A stretch of 64,000 nt of DNA from Plantactinospora sp. KBS50 (GCF_002285795.1 NZ_CP022961.1:1798001-1862000); one strand, 5' to 3'; numbered from the stretch's first letter, positions 45,707 through 54,678 are shown. Made by a program: numbers and translations. Notes: generated by a model not told the origin, from the letters alone.

Positions 45707-46576
45707 ATGGACCAGCCCGATTCGACCGTGCCCCGGCGCCAGGTGGGCCGCTGCCTCCAGCAGCTTCGCGACCGGGGCAACCTGTCGATGCGTACCGTGA
45801 GCGAGGCCGTGGGATGGTCCCGGCAGAAGCTGTGGCGGATCGAGCGCGGCCTCGGCCCGGTCCGGCCCGCGGACGTCCGGCTGCTCTGCGCGTTCTACCA
45901 GGCGCCGGCCGACCTGGTCGGAGCGCTGCTGGTGCTGGCCCGACAGGCGCCGGCGGCCGGCTGGTGGCGCGCCGACGAGGAGATCCCGCCGGACCGGCTC
46001 GACCCCTACCCGGCGATGGAGGCCGAGGCGGTCCGGCTGCGTTGCTACGCCGGCGAGCTGCTGCCGGCGCTGCTGCGCACGCCGCGGTACGCCGAGGAGG
46101 TGGCTCGGATCGAGCATCCGGACTGGTCGGTCGAACAGCGCGCCCGGTACGTCCAACGGCAGGCCGCCCGGCGGCAGCGGATCCTGGACCGCCGCACCGG
46201 CACACCCCGGGCGCCGGAGTTCGTCCTCGGCGAGACGGTGCTGCGGCGGCCGATCGCCGACGCCGCGGCCATGTCCGAACAACTGGCCCGCCTCGCCCGG
46301 CTGGCCGACGGCTCGACCGTGCGGGTGCGCGTGCTGCCGCTGGCCGCCGGGCCGCATCCGGCCGCAGCCGGTGCCTTCACGCTGCTCGACTTCGCCGCTC
46401 CGGGTGGCCGGGCCGGCGAGCCGAGTGTGGTCCACCGGGCGGGGCCGACCGGTGCGCTGTACCTCGACCGGCCGGGCGACGTGGTCCGGCACGCGGCGAT
46501 CTGGGCCGACCTGGTCCGGCGCTCGCTCTCGGAACTGGAGTCCGCCGCTCTCATCGCCGCCTTCGCCAACGGCTGA
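45707..46576 (+). CDS. XRE-family regulator with DUF5753 domain
   Basis: This 289-residue protein has an N-terminal helix-turn-helix (about residues 15-70, with LQQLRDRGNLSMRTVSEAV and WSRQKLWRIERG) and a C-terminal DUF5753 domain (about 100-285). Key phrases include YAGELLPALLRTPRYAE and VRVLPLAAGPHPAAAGAF. Such regulators are abundant in actinobacteria and usually precede a small DUF397 gene (Scr1-like toxin/antitoxin or developmental switch). None is seen here. The start follows GGGAGGGA. Confidence 0.92.
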   Translation: MDQPDSTVPRRQVGRCLQQLRDRGNLSMRTVSEAVGWSRQKLWRIERGLGPVRPADVRLLCAFYQAPADLVGALLVLARQAPAAGWWRADEEIPPDRLDPYPAMEAEAVRLRCYAGELLPALLRTPRYAEEVARIEHPDWSVEQRARYVQRQAARRQRILDRRTGTPRAPEFVLGETVLRRPIADAAAMSEQLARLARLADGSTVRVRVLPLAAGPHPAAAGAFTLLDFAAPGGRAGEPSVVHRAGPTGALYLDRPGDVVRHAAIWADLVRRSLSELESAALIAAFANG

Positions 46577-46605
46577 CCGCGCCGCTCGGGCACGTCCCGG
46601 TCGGG

Positions 46606-46665
46606 GCCGGGCACGTCGGAGCCGGGCACGTCGGGGCCGGGCACGTCGGGGCCGGGCACGTCGGG
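46606..46665. repeat. Four 15-bp tandem repeats
   Basis: GCCGGGCACGTCGGG occurs at 46606 (last base changed), 46621, 46636 and 46651. It begins 30 bases past the XRE gene stop, in the gap before the DUF2087 gene. Confidence 0.85.
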
Positions 46666-46714
46666 GCCGGCGCACGGCGGGATGCCGGGTTGCGGCCGTC
46701 GGTACGGTGCGGAA

Positions 46715-46990
46715 ATGAGTCTGGACCGGGATCGCGTGCTGCGGACGTTCCTCACCGACGGCCGGCTGGTGAGCATGCCGGCCCGGGCCGGGAAACGCCG
46801 GATCCTGCTCGAACACATCGCGACGAGGTTCGAACCGGGCGTGCGCTATCCCGAGTCCGAGGTGAACATCATGCTTCGGGCGATCTACCCGGCCGACTGG
46901 GTGGCGCTGCGGCGGTACCTGGTGGACGAGGGGCTGCTCGACCGCGCCGACGGGTGGTACTGGCGCAGCGGCGGCTACGTGGAGGTGTGA
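46715..46990 (+). CDS. DUF2087 domain protein
   Basis: This 91-residue protein consists almost entirely of a DUF2087 domain. Characteristic pieces are LRTFLTDGRLVSMPARAGKR at 9-28, LEHIATRFEPGVRYPESEVN, and DWVALRRYLVDEGLLDR. The domain resembles a winged helix and is often attached to regulators or acetyltransferases. As a stand-alone protein its function is unknown. Its last 16 bases overlap the 3' end of the convergent GNAT gene, and it follows a tandem repeat block. Confidence 0.85.
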   Translation: MSLDRDRVLRTFLTDGRLVSMPARAGKRRILLEHIATRFEPGVRYPESEVNIMLRAIYPADWVALRRYLVDEGLLDRADGWYWRSGGYVEV

Positions 46991-47457
46991 GCGGCGGTGC
47001 CGTTCGCGGCGGTGGCCGCTCGGCTCATCGGCACGTGCCGGATGCCGTCCTCAAGGTACTCGGCGCCGGCGACCGTGAAGCCGTGCCGGGCGTAGAGGTC
47101 GACCAGGTGGGACTGGGCCGACAGCACGCAGGGCCGGTCTCCGACCAGCGCCAGCGCCTCGGTCAGCAGCCCGCCGGCCAGGCCGGCGCCGCGGGCCGCG
47201 CGGGCCACCGCGACCCGGCCGATCCGGCGGCCACCGTCCGGTTCGGCGAGCACCCGCAGGTACGCCACCGGCGCGCCGTCCCGCTCGACCCACAGGTGCC
47301 GGGTCTCCGGCTCGACATCCCGGCCGTCGATATCCGGGTAGGCGCACTCCTGCTCCACCACGAAGATGTCCATCCGCAGTCGGAGCAGGTCGTACAGGGT
47401 CCGGGCGTCGAGGTCGGCGAACCCGGCGACGTGGCATCCGGAGGGCGGCAGCGGCAT
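46975..47457 (-). CDS. ElaA-like GNAT-family N-acetyltransferase
   Basis: This 160-residue protein starts at ATG 47457; upstream codons are low-complexity. It has the ElaA pattern: LYDLLRLRMDIFVVEQECAY near 25-44, HLWVERDGAPVAYLRVLAE, the acetyl-CoA loop RVAVARAARGAGLAGGLL and LYARHGFTVAG. ElaA-like GNATs have no firmly assigned substrate. The 3' end overlaps DUF2087. Confidence 0.88.
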   Translation of the reverse strand: MPLPPSGCHVAGFADLDARTLYDLLRLRMDIFVVEQECAYPDIDGRDVEPETRHLWVERDGAPVAYLRVLAEPDGGRRIGRVAVARAARGAGLAGGLLTEALALVGDRPCVLSAQSHLVDLYARHGFTVAGAEYLEDGIRHVPMSRAATAANGTAAHTST

Positions 47458-47697
47458 CCCGTGATGGTAGGACGCCGCGACGCCGGCGGGTCCGGTCGCC
47501 CCGGCAGGCCGCCGCCCCGGAGCCGTTGTGCGCTGCGGCCGGCCTCCGCCGGGGTCGTTGTGCGCTGTGGCGGGCCGCCGTGCCGGGGCGTTGTGCGCCC
47601 CGGCCGGCCGTACCCGGGGCGTTGCGCCGCGGCGGGTGGGGCGTACCGGGGTCGCCCGGGGCGCAACCGTCGCGGGGCGCGGCGCGTCCAACCCGGC

Positions 47698-48330
47698 ATG
47701 CGGACACCGATCGTCGTCGCCCTGGCCGCGCTCTCGCTCGGCCTGGTGGCCTGCGCGGACGCCCCCTCCGCCCCGGTGGCCGGCGGCCCCGGACGGGCAC
47801 CGGTCACCGGCACCGCCGGCGCCGCACCCGCCGGTTCCTCGCCCAACGGTCCCGGCGGGCCGTCGGAGGCCGGCGCGCCGTCGCCGGGCGCCGGCTGCGC
47901 CCCGGAGCCGACCCTGCCGGAGCCGACCCTGCCGGAGCCGACCCTGCCGGAGGCGACCCTGCCGGGGGCGGCCGGCGTGCCGGGGAGTGCGGTCGGGTCC
48001 GGCCCGAGCGCGGGGGCCGGTGCGGAGGCCGTGCTGACCCCGGCGGACGACGGCCGGTCGATCTGCCTGCTGCCGGGACAGCGGCTCGCGGTCCGCCTGC
48101 CGGGCACCGCCGCGGCGCCCTGGTCGGCCGTGACGGTACGCGGCGGCGCGCTCGTACCGGTCGGGCCGGCGCCCTCCCCGGTCGGCGGCTCGGTGGACGC
48201 GACCTACCTGGCCACCCGGGCGGGCGTCGCGACCGTGAGCGCGAGCCGGCCGGTGTGCCCGTCACCGGCGGCGGACCGGCTCGGCTGCCATGGGCTGCGG
48301 GCGCTGACCGTCACCGTCACCGTGGACTGA
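47698..48330 (+). CDS. Proline-rich secreted lipoprotein
   Basis: This 210-residue protein starts at ATG 47698. A signal peptide ends in a lipobox LGLVAC with Cys at 19. The following 90 residues are Pro/Gly/Ala-rich and include four 5-residue PEPTL-type repeats. The C-terminal 110 residues form a compact beta-rich domain with Cys (SICLLPGQRLAVRLPG, PVCPSPAADRLGC), suggesting one or two disulfides. No family recognised. The gene sits in a repeat-dense interval of extreme GC, and upstream spacing includes several GTTGTGCGC copies (47524-47600). Confidence 0.7.
   Translation: MRTPIVVALAALSLGLVACADAPSAPVAGGPGRAPVTGTAGAAPAGSSPNGPGGPSEAGAPSPGAGCAPEPTLPEPTLPEPTLPEATLPGAAGVPGSAVGSGPSAGAGAEAVLTPADDGRSICLLPGQRLAVRLPGTAAAPWSAVTVRGGALVPVGPAPSPVGGSVDATYLATRAGVATVSASRPVCPSPAADRLGCHGLRALTVTVTVD
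47902..47961 (+). repeat. Four coding 15-bp tandem repeats (PEPTL)
   Basis: CCGGAGCCGACCCTG is repeated exactly at 47902, 47917 and 47932. A fourth copy at 47947 has one change (PEATL). It is in frame with the lipoprotein. Confidence 0.9.
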
Positions 48331-48334
48331 CCCC

Positions 48335-48374
48335 GCCGGCCCGCCGGCCCGCCGGCCCGCCGGCCCGCCGGCCC
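48335..48374. repeat. Five perfect 8-bp tandem repeats
   Basis: GCCGGCCC is repeated five times without change, starting four bases after the lipoprotein stop. Two degenerate GATCGTGCCGGG-type copies follow near 48430-48475. The interval up to the TrmB gene end at 48516 has no gene. Confidence 0.85.
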
Positions 48375-48515
48375 GCGGGGCCGCGCGGCCCGCGTCGGCA
48401 GCGGCCCGGGGCATCGCGCCGGGGCCGTCGCACCGGGCGATCGTGCCGGGCGATCGTGCCGGGGCATCGTGCCGTGCCGTCGCGCCGGGGCCGGCATGCC
48501 GGGGCCGGCGTTGGA

Positions 48516-49361
48516 TCAACCGGAGGCGGGGGTGGCGCCGTCGTACGGCTCGGCGGTGGTCCAGACCGTGTCGAAGGCGTGGGTGAGGAACCGGGCCAGT
48601 TCGGTGTGCTCCACGACCAGCGTGGTGACCGATTCGGCCGCCGCCAGCGGGTCGGTCAGCGACATCAGCACCCGGGAGTCGTCGGCGATCGACATCCGCA
48701 TCGGGACGTCCTGGGCGAGGCGCACCTGCGCACCCTGGGCGGCCAGCAGGGCGATCTCGCCCGCGCCGGCGGCCTCGTCGAGCAGGTCGTACTCGAAGAC
48801 CGCGCGCAGGTCGCGCAGGGTGGACCGGAGCCGGTAGCCGGGCTTTGCCGCGGTGCCCGCCGGTTCGCCGGCCGGCTCGATGCCGCGCCGGTCGCCGGCC
48901 GGTCGCTTCTCCATGATCAGCAGTCGACGCCGGGCGCCGCCGCACATCTCGTCCCGGCTCTGCCGCAGCGGCGCACCGTCGCGCAGCACGGTGACGAAGT
49001 CGAGCGGGTCGGCGACGTCCTGACCGCTGGACCAGGACGGTGCCAGGTCCCGGGCCAGGTCCCCGGCGCTGCGTTCGAGCCCGTCGAGCGCCTCCCGCTG
49101 CTCGCTGATCAGCCGGTCCACCGCCTCCTTGGGGTCGATCGCCGCGTACTGGGTGGACCGGCCCGGCCGGGTGAGCACCAGCCCACGCTCGAAGAGGCTG
49201 GCCAGGACGTCGTAGATGCGCTGCCGGGGCACGGTCGCCGCCCGGGCCGCCTCGGCCGCTGTGGACGATCGCCGCCGGATCAACGCCAGGTAGACCTTCG
49301 CCTCGTACTGGGTCAGGCCGAGTGCACAGAGATCCATGAGCCAGCGGGAGGGATCATGCAT
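48516..49361 (-). CDS. TrmB-family transcriptional regulator
   Basis: This 281-residue protein has an N-terminal winged helix (MDLCALGLTQYEAKVYLALI, PRQRIYDVLASLFERGLV, about 8-65) followed by a coiled segment. A C-terminal effector-like domain has RLLIMEKRP and TLVVEHTELARFL. TrmB proteins are typically sugar-responsive repressors or activators. The gene is divergent from the S53 peptidase, making that gene a probable target. There is no Shine-Dalgarno at the ATG. TATTAG sits 13 bases upstream, so a leaderless transcript is possible. Confidence 0.88.
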   Translation of the reverse strand: MHDPSRWLMDLCALGLTQYEAKVYLALIRRRSSTAAEAARAATVPRQRIYDVLASLFERGLVLTRPGRSTQYAAIDPKEAVDRLISEQREALDGLERSAGDLARDLAPSWSSGQDVADPLDFVTVLRDGAPLRQSRDEMCGGARRRLLIMEKRPAGDRRGIEPAGEPAGTAAKPGYRLRSTLRDLRAVFEYDLLDEAAGAGEIALLAAQGAQVRLAQDVPMRMSIADDSRVLMSLTDPLAAAESVTTLVVEHTELARFLTHAFDTVWTTAEPYDGATPASG

Positions 49362-49512
49362 GGCTGCACGCTAATAGGTCGTGCCGCCGCCCTGCATCCT
49401 CCGCCGGTCCGAAGGGGCACGGCCGAGCCGGCCGAAACCGGAGATATACCACAGCCACTGATTGATTTCCATGCATTGCCTCCGTCGTGATGATCGGCCT
49501 AGGCTGCCGCAC

Positions 49513-49545
49513 GACACCACTCGCAGTGGTGTCAGAGCGCTCCCG
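49513..49545. promoter_or_regulatory. Inverted repeat plus GAGCGCTCCC box upstream of the S53 peptidase
   Basis: GACACCACT (49513-49521) and AGTGGTGTC (49525-49533) are a perfect 9-bp inverted repeat. It overlaps TCAGAGCGCTCCCG (49532-49545), which matches 11 of 14 positions of the CebR/LacI-type box TGGGAGCGCTCCCA. Both lie about 75-100 bases before the peptidase start and within the TrmB/S53 divergent region. Confidence 0.45.
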
Positions 49546-49615
49546 TGGGGGTGCCGACCCGGGCCGGAGCGCCGGACGGGCGGCAGGAGGTTGTCGTCGG
49601 TCGGAGAGGACCCAG

Positions 49616-51595
49616 ATGATCCATCAGCACCAGCCAGCCACCCGCTGGACATCCCGACTAGGACTCGCCCTACTGTCGGCCGCCACCCTCGCGGTCGCGG
49701 TGGGGGCGGCGGCACCGGCCGCGTCGGCGCAGCCCGCCGCGGCGACCGGCACCGCACACGTGGTCCGGTCCTGCGCCCGGGCCACCAAGCCCGGCACGAT
49801 GGCCTGCATGGCGCTGCGCCGTACCGATGTCGGAGCCGGCGCGCAGGCCACGGCCTCGATCGCGCCCGACATCAACCCGTCGGGACTCAGCCCGGCCAAC
49901 CTGCAGAGCGCGTACAAGCTGTCCACCAGTGCCGGCAGCGGGCAGACGGTGGCCATCGTGGACGCGTACGACGATCCGAACGCCGAGTCGGACCTGGCCG
50001 TCTACCGGTCCCAGTACGGCCTGCCGGCCTGCACCACGGCCAACGGCTGCTTCAAGAAGGTGGGCCAGACCGGCTCCACCACGTCGCTGCCGAGCGCCAA
50101 CTCGGGCTGGGCGGGTGAGATCTCGCTCGACGTCGACATGGTCTCCGCGGCCTGTCCGGCCTGCAAGATCCTGCTGGTCGAGGCGAACTCCGCGAGCGAC
50201 ACCAACCTCTACACGGCGGTGGACTACGCGGCCGCGCACGCCAGGTTCGTCTCGAACAGCTGGGGTGGTTCCGAGTACTCCGGGCAGACCACCGACGACT
50301 CGCACTTCAACCACCCGGGCGTGGCCATCACGGTCAGCTCCGGTGACGACGGCTACGGCGCGGAGTACCCGGCGACCTCCCGGTACGTCACCGCGGTCGG
50401 CGGCACCTCGCTGACCACCTCCACCAACAGCCGCGGCTGGACCGAGAGCGCGTGGAGCGGCGCCGGGTCGGGCTGCTCGTCGTACGACAGCCTGCCGAGC
50501 TGGCAGACCGTCTCCACCGGGTGCAGCCGGCGGGCCGAGGCCGACGTCTCCGCGGTGGCCGACCCGCAGACCGGCGTGGCCGTCTACCAGACCTACGGCG
50601 CCTCCGGCTGGTCGGTGTACGGCGGCACCAGCGCCTCCGCCCCGATCATCGCGGCCGTCTACGCGCTGGCCGGCACGCCCGGCTCGGCCGACTACCCGGC
50701 CAGCTACCCGTACGCGCACCAGGGCAACCTGTTCGACGTCACCTCGGGCAGCAACGGCAGTTGCGGCGCCAAGTTCTGCGCCGCCGGTACGGGCTGGGAC
50801 GGCCCGACCGGGCTGGGCACGCCCAACGGCAGCGCCGCGTTCGCCCCGGGCGGCAGCGGCGGCGGGGTCACCGTGACCAACCCGGGCAGCCGGACCGGCA
50901 CGGTCGGCACCGCGACCAGCCTCACGCTGTCCGCCTCCGGCGGCACCTCCCCGTACACCTGGACCGCCACCGGCCTGCCCTCGGGGTTGTCCGTCAGCAG
51001 CGGCGGGGTGATCTCCGGAACCCCGACCGCCGCCGGCACGTACCCGGTGACGGCGACCGCGACGGACAGCACCGGTGCCAGCGGCTCGGCGTCGTTCACC
51101 TGGACCATCAGCGGCTCCGGCGGCTGCACGGGCGCCGGGCAGAAGCTGGCCAACCCCGGTTTCGAGTCCGGGTCGACGTCCTGGACCGCGACCTCGGGCG
51201 TGATCACCACGTCCTCCGGTGAGGCGGCGCACAGCGGCTCGTACAAGGCGTGGCTGGACGGGTACGGCTCGTCGCACACCGACACGCTGAGCCAGGCCGT
51301 GACCCTGCCCGCCGGCTGCTCCTCGTACGTCCTGAGCTACTACCTGCACATCGACACCGCGGAGACCACCACGTCCACCGCGTACGACACGCTGAAGGTT
51401 CAGGTGACCAGCGGTTCAACCACGACCACGCTGGCCACGTACTCCAACCTGAACAAGGCGAGCGGCTACAGCCAGAAGTCGCTCAGCCTCGCCGGGTACG
51501 CCGGCAGCAGCATCACGGTGAAGTTCCTCGGGGTCGAGGACTCCTCGTTGCAGACCTCGTTCGTCATCGACGACACCGCGCTCACGGTCGGCTGA
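49616..51595 (+). CDS. Secreted S53-family (sedolisin/kumamolisin) serine-carboxyl peptidase with C-terminal modules
   Basis: This 659-residue protein starts at ATG 49616 with GGAGAGGA upstream and has a signal peptide cleaved after about ASA at 36-38. The catalytic residues are visible: Glu168 and Asp172 in AGEISLDVD, oxyanion Asp244 in SSGDDGYG, and Ser339 in GGTSASAP. The usual long S53 propeptide is missing or very short. After the catalytic domain (to about 415) come a Gly/Ser linker and an Ig-like putative-cadherin fold ([20 protein letters not shown]). A C-terminal jelly-roll module of about 150 residues ([14 protein letters not shown]) follows. It is an acid-type endopeptidase exported to the medium. 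Confidence 0.93.
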   Translation: MIHQHQPATRWTSRLGLALLSAATLAVAVGAAAPAASAQPAAATGTAHVVRSCARATKPGTMACMALRRTDVGAGAQATASIAPDINPSGLSPANLQSAYKLSTSAGSGQTVAIVDAYDDPNAESDLAVYRSQYGLPACTTANGCFKKVGQTGSTTSLPSANSGWAGEISLDVDMVSAACPACKILLVEANSASDTNLYTAVDYAAAHARFVSNSWGGSEYSGQTTDDSHFNHPGVAITVSSGDDGYGAEYPATSRYVTAVGGTSLTTSTNSRGWTESAWSGAGSGCSSYDSLPSWQTVSTGCSRRAEADVSAVADPQTGVAVYQTYGASGWSVYGGTSASAPIIAAVYALAGTPGSADYPASYPYAHQGNLFDVTSGSNGSCGAKFCAAGTGWDGPTGLGTPNGSAAFAPGGSGGGVTVTNPGSRTGTVGTATSLTLSASGGTSPYTWTATGLPSGLSVSSGGVISGTPTAAGTYPVTATATDSTGASGSASFTWTISGSGGCTGAGQKLANPGFESGSTSWTATSGVITTSSGEAAHSGSYKAWLDGYGSSHTDTLSQAVTLPAGCSSYVLSYYLHIDTAETTTSTAYDTLKVQVTSGSTTTTLATYSNLNKASGYSQKSLSLAGYAGSSITVKFLGVEDSSLQTSFVIDDTALTVG

Positions 51596-51662
51596 CCGTG
51601 CCGGTGGGGTCCCTCCGTACCCGGTGGGACCCCACCATCCTGGGGAGCGGTGGGCGTCCGGC

Positions 51663-51923
51663 TCAGGCGGGTCGGGCGCCCACCGCGTCGCGGATCTCGG
51701 CGCCCCGGCTGGTCTCCACCGCCCGGGCGCAGTGACCGCAGCAGAAGAATCGGCCGTCGACCTCCACGCCGTGTCCGACGATCTTCAACTCGCAGTGCTC
51801 GCAGACCGGCGCGAGCTTGTGCACCGCGCACTCGAACGAGTCGAACGTGTGCACGTCGCCGCTGACCGTCCGGACCTCGAAGGCCATCCAGTAGTCGTTG
51901 CCGCAGACCTCGCAGGTCGCCAT
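51663..51923 (-). CDS. Small cysteine-rich zinc-binding protein
   Basis: This 86-residue protein starts at ATG 51923, with GAGGAG nine bases upstream, rather than TTG 51932. It contains CEVC at 4-7, a single FECAVH, CEHC at 41-44, and FCCGHC with a trailing Ala-rich helix. This is enough for two zinc knuckles. The layout (Cys pairs flanking YWMAFEVRTVSG) resembles small actinobacterial proteins sometimes labelled metallothionein-like. Function unknown. Confidence 0.8.
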   Translation of the reverse strand: MATCEVCGNDYWMAFEVRTVSGDVHTFDSFECAVHKLAPVCEHCELKIVGHGVEVDGRFFCCGHCARAVETSRGAEIRDAVGARPA

Positions 51924-52030
51924 GGCGCCCAACTCCTCTTAGTAGGACATCTACCCCCTGCTGCCCATAGTGCTGCAAACTCATAGAACGAACATGAGAA
52001 CCGGCGAAATCGGGCGCCGGAGCGGCGGGG

Positions 52031-52109
52031 TGCCGGAGCTGCGCCGGAGCCGCGGTGGGGTGCCGGAGCTGCGCCGGAGCCGCGGTGGGGTGCCGGAGCC
52101 GCGGTGGGG
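52031..52109. repeat. 30-bp tandem repeats
   Basis: A 30-base unit beginning TGCCGGAGCTGCGCCGG is present exactly at 52031 and 52061, followed by a shortened 19-base copy (52091) and a partial one. The block abuts the 3' end of the membrane-protein gene at 52125. Confidence 0.85.
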
Positions 52110-52124
52110 TGCCGGAGTCGCGGC

Positions 52125-52499
52125 CTAGCGGCGGCGGCGCTGCACGACGTCGAGCACGACGAACAGCAGCGGCACCGCGAGCCAGAACTGGGCGGCCGTG
52201 TAGTGCCGCAGCTCGCCCGGGACGTCGACATCGGCGAGTTCCCGCTCCAGGGCGCCGGCCGGGGAGAGCGTGCCGGCGTGCACGGCCAGCGGGAGATAGT
52301 TCAGGCCGAGCCCGATCAGCCAGCCGCCGAACAGCACCCAACCGACCGACCCGGCCACGCCGAGGAGCCACCCGCCGAGGGCCAGGCAACCGACCGTGCC
52401 CAGGACGAACTCCGCCAGGATGATCCGGCGGCGCAAGCGGGTGCCCGCGCCGCCCCACATGTCGACGGCGGCCAGCCGCCGGACGTCCAACCGTGCCAT
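52125..52499 (-). CDS. Small membrane protein of unknown function
   Basis: This 124-residue protein starts at ATG 52499, with GGGGAGG upstream. Three hydrophobic segments (about 23-45, 47-68 and 102-120) are separated by short loops with the motif LNYLPLAVHAGTLSP. A polar stretch ELADVDVPGELRHY precedes the last helix. The GTVGCLALGGWLLGVAG glycine pattern suggests tight helix packing. No family assigned. Confidence 0.7.
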   Translation of the reverse strand: MARLDVRRLAAVDMWGGAGTRLRRRIILAEFVLGTVGCLALGGWLLGVAGSVGWVLFGGWLIGLGLNYLPLAVHAGTLSPAGALERELADVDVPGELRHYTAAQFWLAVPLLFVVLDVVQRRRR

Positions 52500-52564
52500 C
52501 GTGCCTCCCCGAACTCGCTGGACCGGCAGTGGCACCGGATTCAACGGGGTCGGGGCGCGGTACG

Positions 52565-52974
52565 TCAACCCGCGTCGGCGGCCGGCTCCAGGTGCATCGA
52601 GACGGAGTTGATGCAGTACCGGGCGTTCGTCGGGGTGTAGCCCTCGCCGTCGAACCGGTGGCCCAGATGCGAGTCGCAGGTGGCGCAGCGGACCTCGGTC
52701 CGCACCATCCCGTGCGACCGGTCCTCCACGTAGCGGATGGCACCGGGCAGCGCCTTGTCGAAGCTCGGCCACCCGCAGTGCGAGTCGAACTTCGTGTCAC
52801 TGGCGAACAACTCGGCGCCGCAGGCCCGGCAGTGGTACGTCCCGGGCGTCTTGGTCTCGACGTACTCGCCGGTCCACGGCCGTTCGGTGCCGGCCTCCCG
52901 CAGGACCCGGAACTCCTCGGGGAGAGCCGGACCCGCCACTCGTCCTCGCTGCGGGGCAACTCGCTCTTGTTCAC
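52565..52974 (-). CDS. msrB: Peptide-methionine (R)-S-oxide reductase, frame interrupted by a -1 shift
   Basis: The N terminus reads NKSELPRSEDEWRVRLSP from GTG 52974, with a GGAAGG upstream. The rest reads EEFRVLREAGTERPWTGEY onward in the next frame. The enzyme repairs methionine-R-sulfoxide in proteins. It shows the zinc Cys pairs CRACG and CATC, the family signature SHCGWPSFD, GHRFDGEGYTPTNARYCINS and the catalytic Cys in RYC. The shift is at the G4 run 52919-52922 of the plus strand; five G would restore a 136-residue protein of normal MsrB length. Confidence 0.92.
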
Positions 52975-53062
52975 AGCCACCCTTCCAGGGTACGGCGCCG
53001 ACCGGCGCGCTCCACGGCAACGGGCGAGGATCACCCACGGCCCGGGTCGTCGTTGACCAGTT

Positions 53063-53611
53063 ATGCGGGCGGCCACCCGGTCGGGTGGGGACTATCGGGG
53101 CCGGCACCAGGCCACGGTGCTGGCGATCTTCCGACCCACCTGGCGACAGATCGTGGCGCACGCCCTGGTCGCCGGATCGGTGACCCTGGCCGGGGTGCTG
53201 CTGCTGGGCGTCCTGTTCACCCTGGCCCGGCAGCGGTCGGCGGTCGGCCCGCGGATGCCGGTCGACCCGGCCGTCGCGGCGGGGCTGGCCGGTGCGCTGG
53301 TGCCGCTGGCCGCGCTCGGGTCCGGCCTGGTGCGCTGGCGCACGGGCGCGTGCATCAACTCCGCCGGGCTGCGTGCCGGCGGCCCCCTCGGGCGTACCAC
53401 CTTCGTACCGTGGGAACGGGTGACCGACGTCCGCGCCGAGCGGCGGCGCCGCCACACGGTGGTGATGGTGTACGGCACCGACGGGGTGACCCGGCGGCTG
53501 CCCGCGCCGTACGACGGCGACCTGCTGGCCGGCGACGCCCGGTTCGAGCGGAAGCTCTTCCTGGTCCAGCACCTCTGGGAGACCCACCGGAGCTGGGGCG
53601 TCCCGGGTTGA
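53063..53611 (+). CDS. Membrane protein with C-terminal PH-like domain
   Basis: This 182-residue protein has two membrane helices (about 32-55 and 68-90). A cytosolic domain follows, with GLRAGGPLGRTTFVPWERVTDVRAERR resembling the start of bacterial PH-like (DUF304/YdbT-like) domains. It ends with FLVQHLWETHRSWG. Exact start is uncertain; ATG 53063 is used, and ATVLAIFRPTW further in might be a later start. No known role. Confidence 0.65.
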   Translation: MRAATRSGGDYRGRHQATVLAIFRPTWRQIVAHALVAGSVTLAGVLLLGVLFTLARQRSAVGPRMPVDPAVAAGLAGALVPLAALGSGLVRWRTGACINSAGLRAGGPLGRTTFVPWERVTDVRAERRRRHTVVMVYGTDGVTRRLPAPYDGDLLAGDARFERKLFLVQHLWETHRSWGVPG

Positions 53612-53648
53612 CCACGGCGGGCGCCGGGGTGGCCTATCGTCTGAGAGC

Positions 53649-54677
53649 ATGGTCGGCACCCCGAAGGCGAAGCCCGTCGAGGTCCAGGTGGCGGGGCACA
53701 CCGTACGGCTCAGCAGCCCGGACCGGGTGATGTTCCCGGACCGGGGATTCACCAAGAAGGACATCTTCGACTACTACCTGGCGGTCGGTGACGGCATCCT
53801 GCGCGCGCTGCGGGACCGGCCCACCACGCTGCAACGGTTTCCCGAGGGTCTGGGCGGGGAGACGTTCTTCCAGAAGCGGGTGCCCACCCGTGGGGTGCCG
53901 CCGTGGCTGGGCACCGCCGAGATCACCTTTCCGAGCGGTCGGACGGCCCTGGAACTCTGCCCGGGCGACCTCGCGCACGTGGCGTGGGCGGCCCAGATGG
54001 GGACCGTGGTGTTCCACCCGTGGCCGGTCCGGGCCCACCAACCCGACCACCCCGACGAGCTGCGGATCGATCTCGACCCGCAGCCGGGCACCGACTTCGC
54101 GGACGCGGCGCAGGCCGCGATCGAACTGAACGCCCTGCTGACCGACCTGGGCGTGACCGGCTGGCCGAAGACCTCGGGCGGCCGGGGCGTGCACGTCTAC
54201 CTGCGCATCCAGCCCCGCTGGACGTTCGTCCAGGTACGCCGGGCGGCGATCGCGCTGGGCCGGGCGCTGGAACGGCGCCGGCCCGACCTGGTCACGACTT
54301 CCTGGTGGAAGGAGGAACGCGGCGAGCGGGTGTTCGTGGACTACAACCAGATGGCCCGGGACCGCACCATCGCCTGCGCGTACTCGCTGCGGGCCAACCC
54401 CCGCGCGACCGCCTCCACCCCGGTGACCTGGGCCGAGCTTCCCGAGGTGGAGCCGGACGACTTCGATCTGCGGACCGTGCCGCAGCGGCTGGCCGGCGGG
54501 CCGGACCCGCACGAGGGCATCGACGACGACCCGTGGGATCTGACCCCGCTGCTGGAGTGGGCGGACCGTGACGAGCGGGACGGCGCCGGCGATCTGCCCT
54601 ACCCGCCCGACCACCCGAAGATGCCGGGGGAGCCGATGCGGGTCCAGCCCAGCCGGGCTCGGCGCTCCGACGGCTGA
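53649..54677 (+). CDS. Prim-PolC-type primase-polymerase (stand-alone LigD polymerase-like domain)
   Basis: This 342-residue archaeo-eukaryotic primase-fold protein starts at ATG 53649. Motifs are PDRVMFPDRGFTKKDIFDYYL near 24-44, ELRIDLDP with the metal-binding DxD, SGGRGVHVYLR, and NQMARDRTIACAYSLRANP. It equals the polymerase domain of LigD without nuclease or ligase domains. The length and stand-alone form match mycobacterial Prim-PolC (the Rv3730c type), reported to work with LigC in base-excision-type repair. A LigC-type gene lies 3.3 kb downstream. Confidence 0.9.
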   Translation: MVGTPKAKPVEVQVAGHTVRLSSPDRVMFPDRGFTKKDIFDYYLAVGDGILRALRDRPTTLQRFPEGLGGETFFQKRVPTRGVPPWLGTAEITFPSGRTALELCPGDLAHVAWAAQMGTVVFHPWPVRAHQPDHPDELRIDLDPQPGTDFADAAQAAIELNALLTDLGVTGWPKTSGGRGVHVYLRIQPRWTFVQVRRAAIALGRALERRRPDLVTTSWWKEERGERVFVDYNQMARDRTIACAYSLRANPRATASTPVTWAELPEVEPDDFDLRTVPQRLAGGPDPHEGIDDDPWDLTPLLEWADRDERDGAGDLPYPPDHPKMPGEPMRVQPSRARRSDG

Positions 54678-54678
54678 C

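Noticed and set aside
47458-47697. N-terminal extension of the GNAT protein or a separate gene
   Set aside because: Translated codons are Arg/Pro/Ala-rich, built on repeated GTTGTGCGC units, with no ribosome-binding site at the upstream starts.
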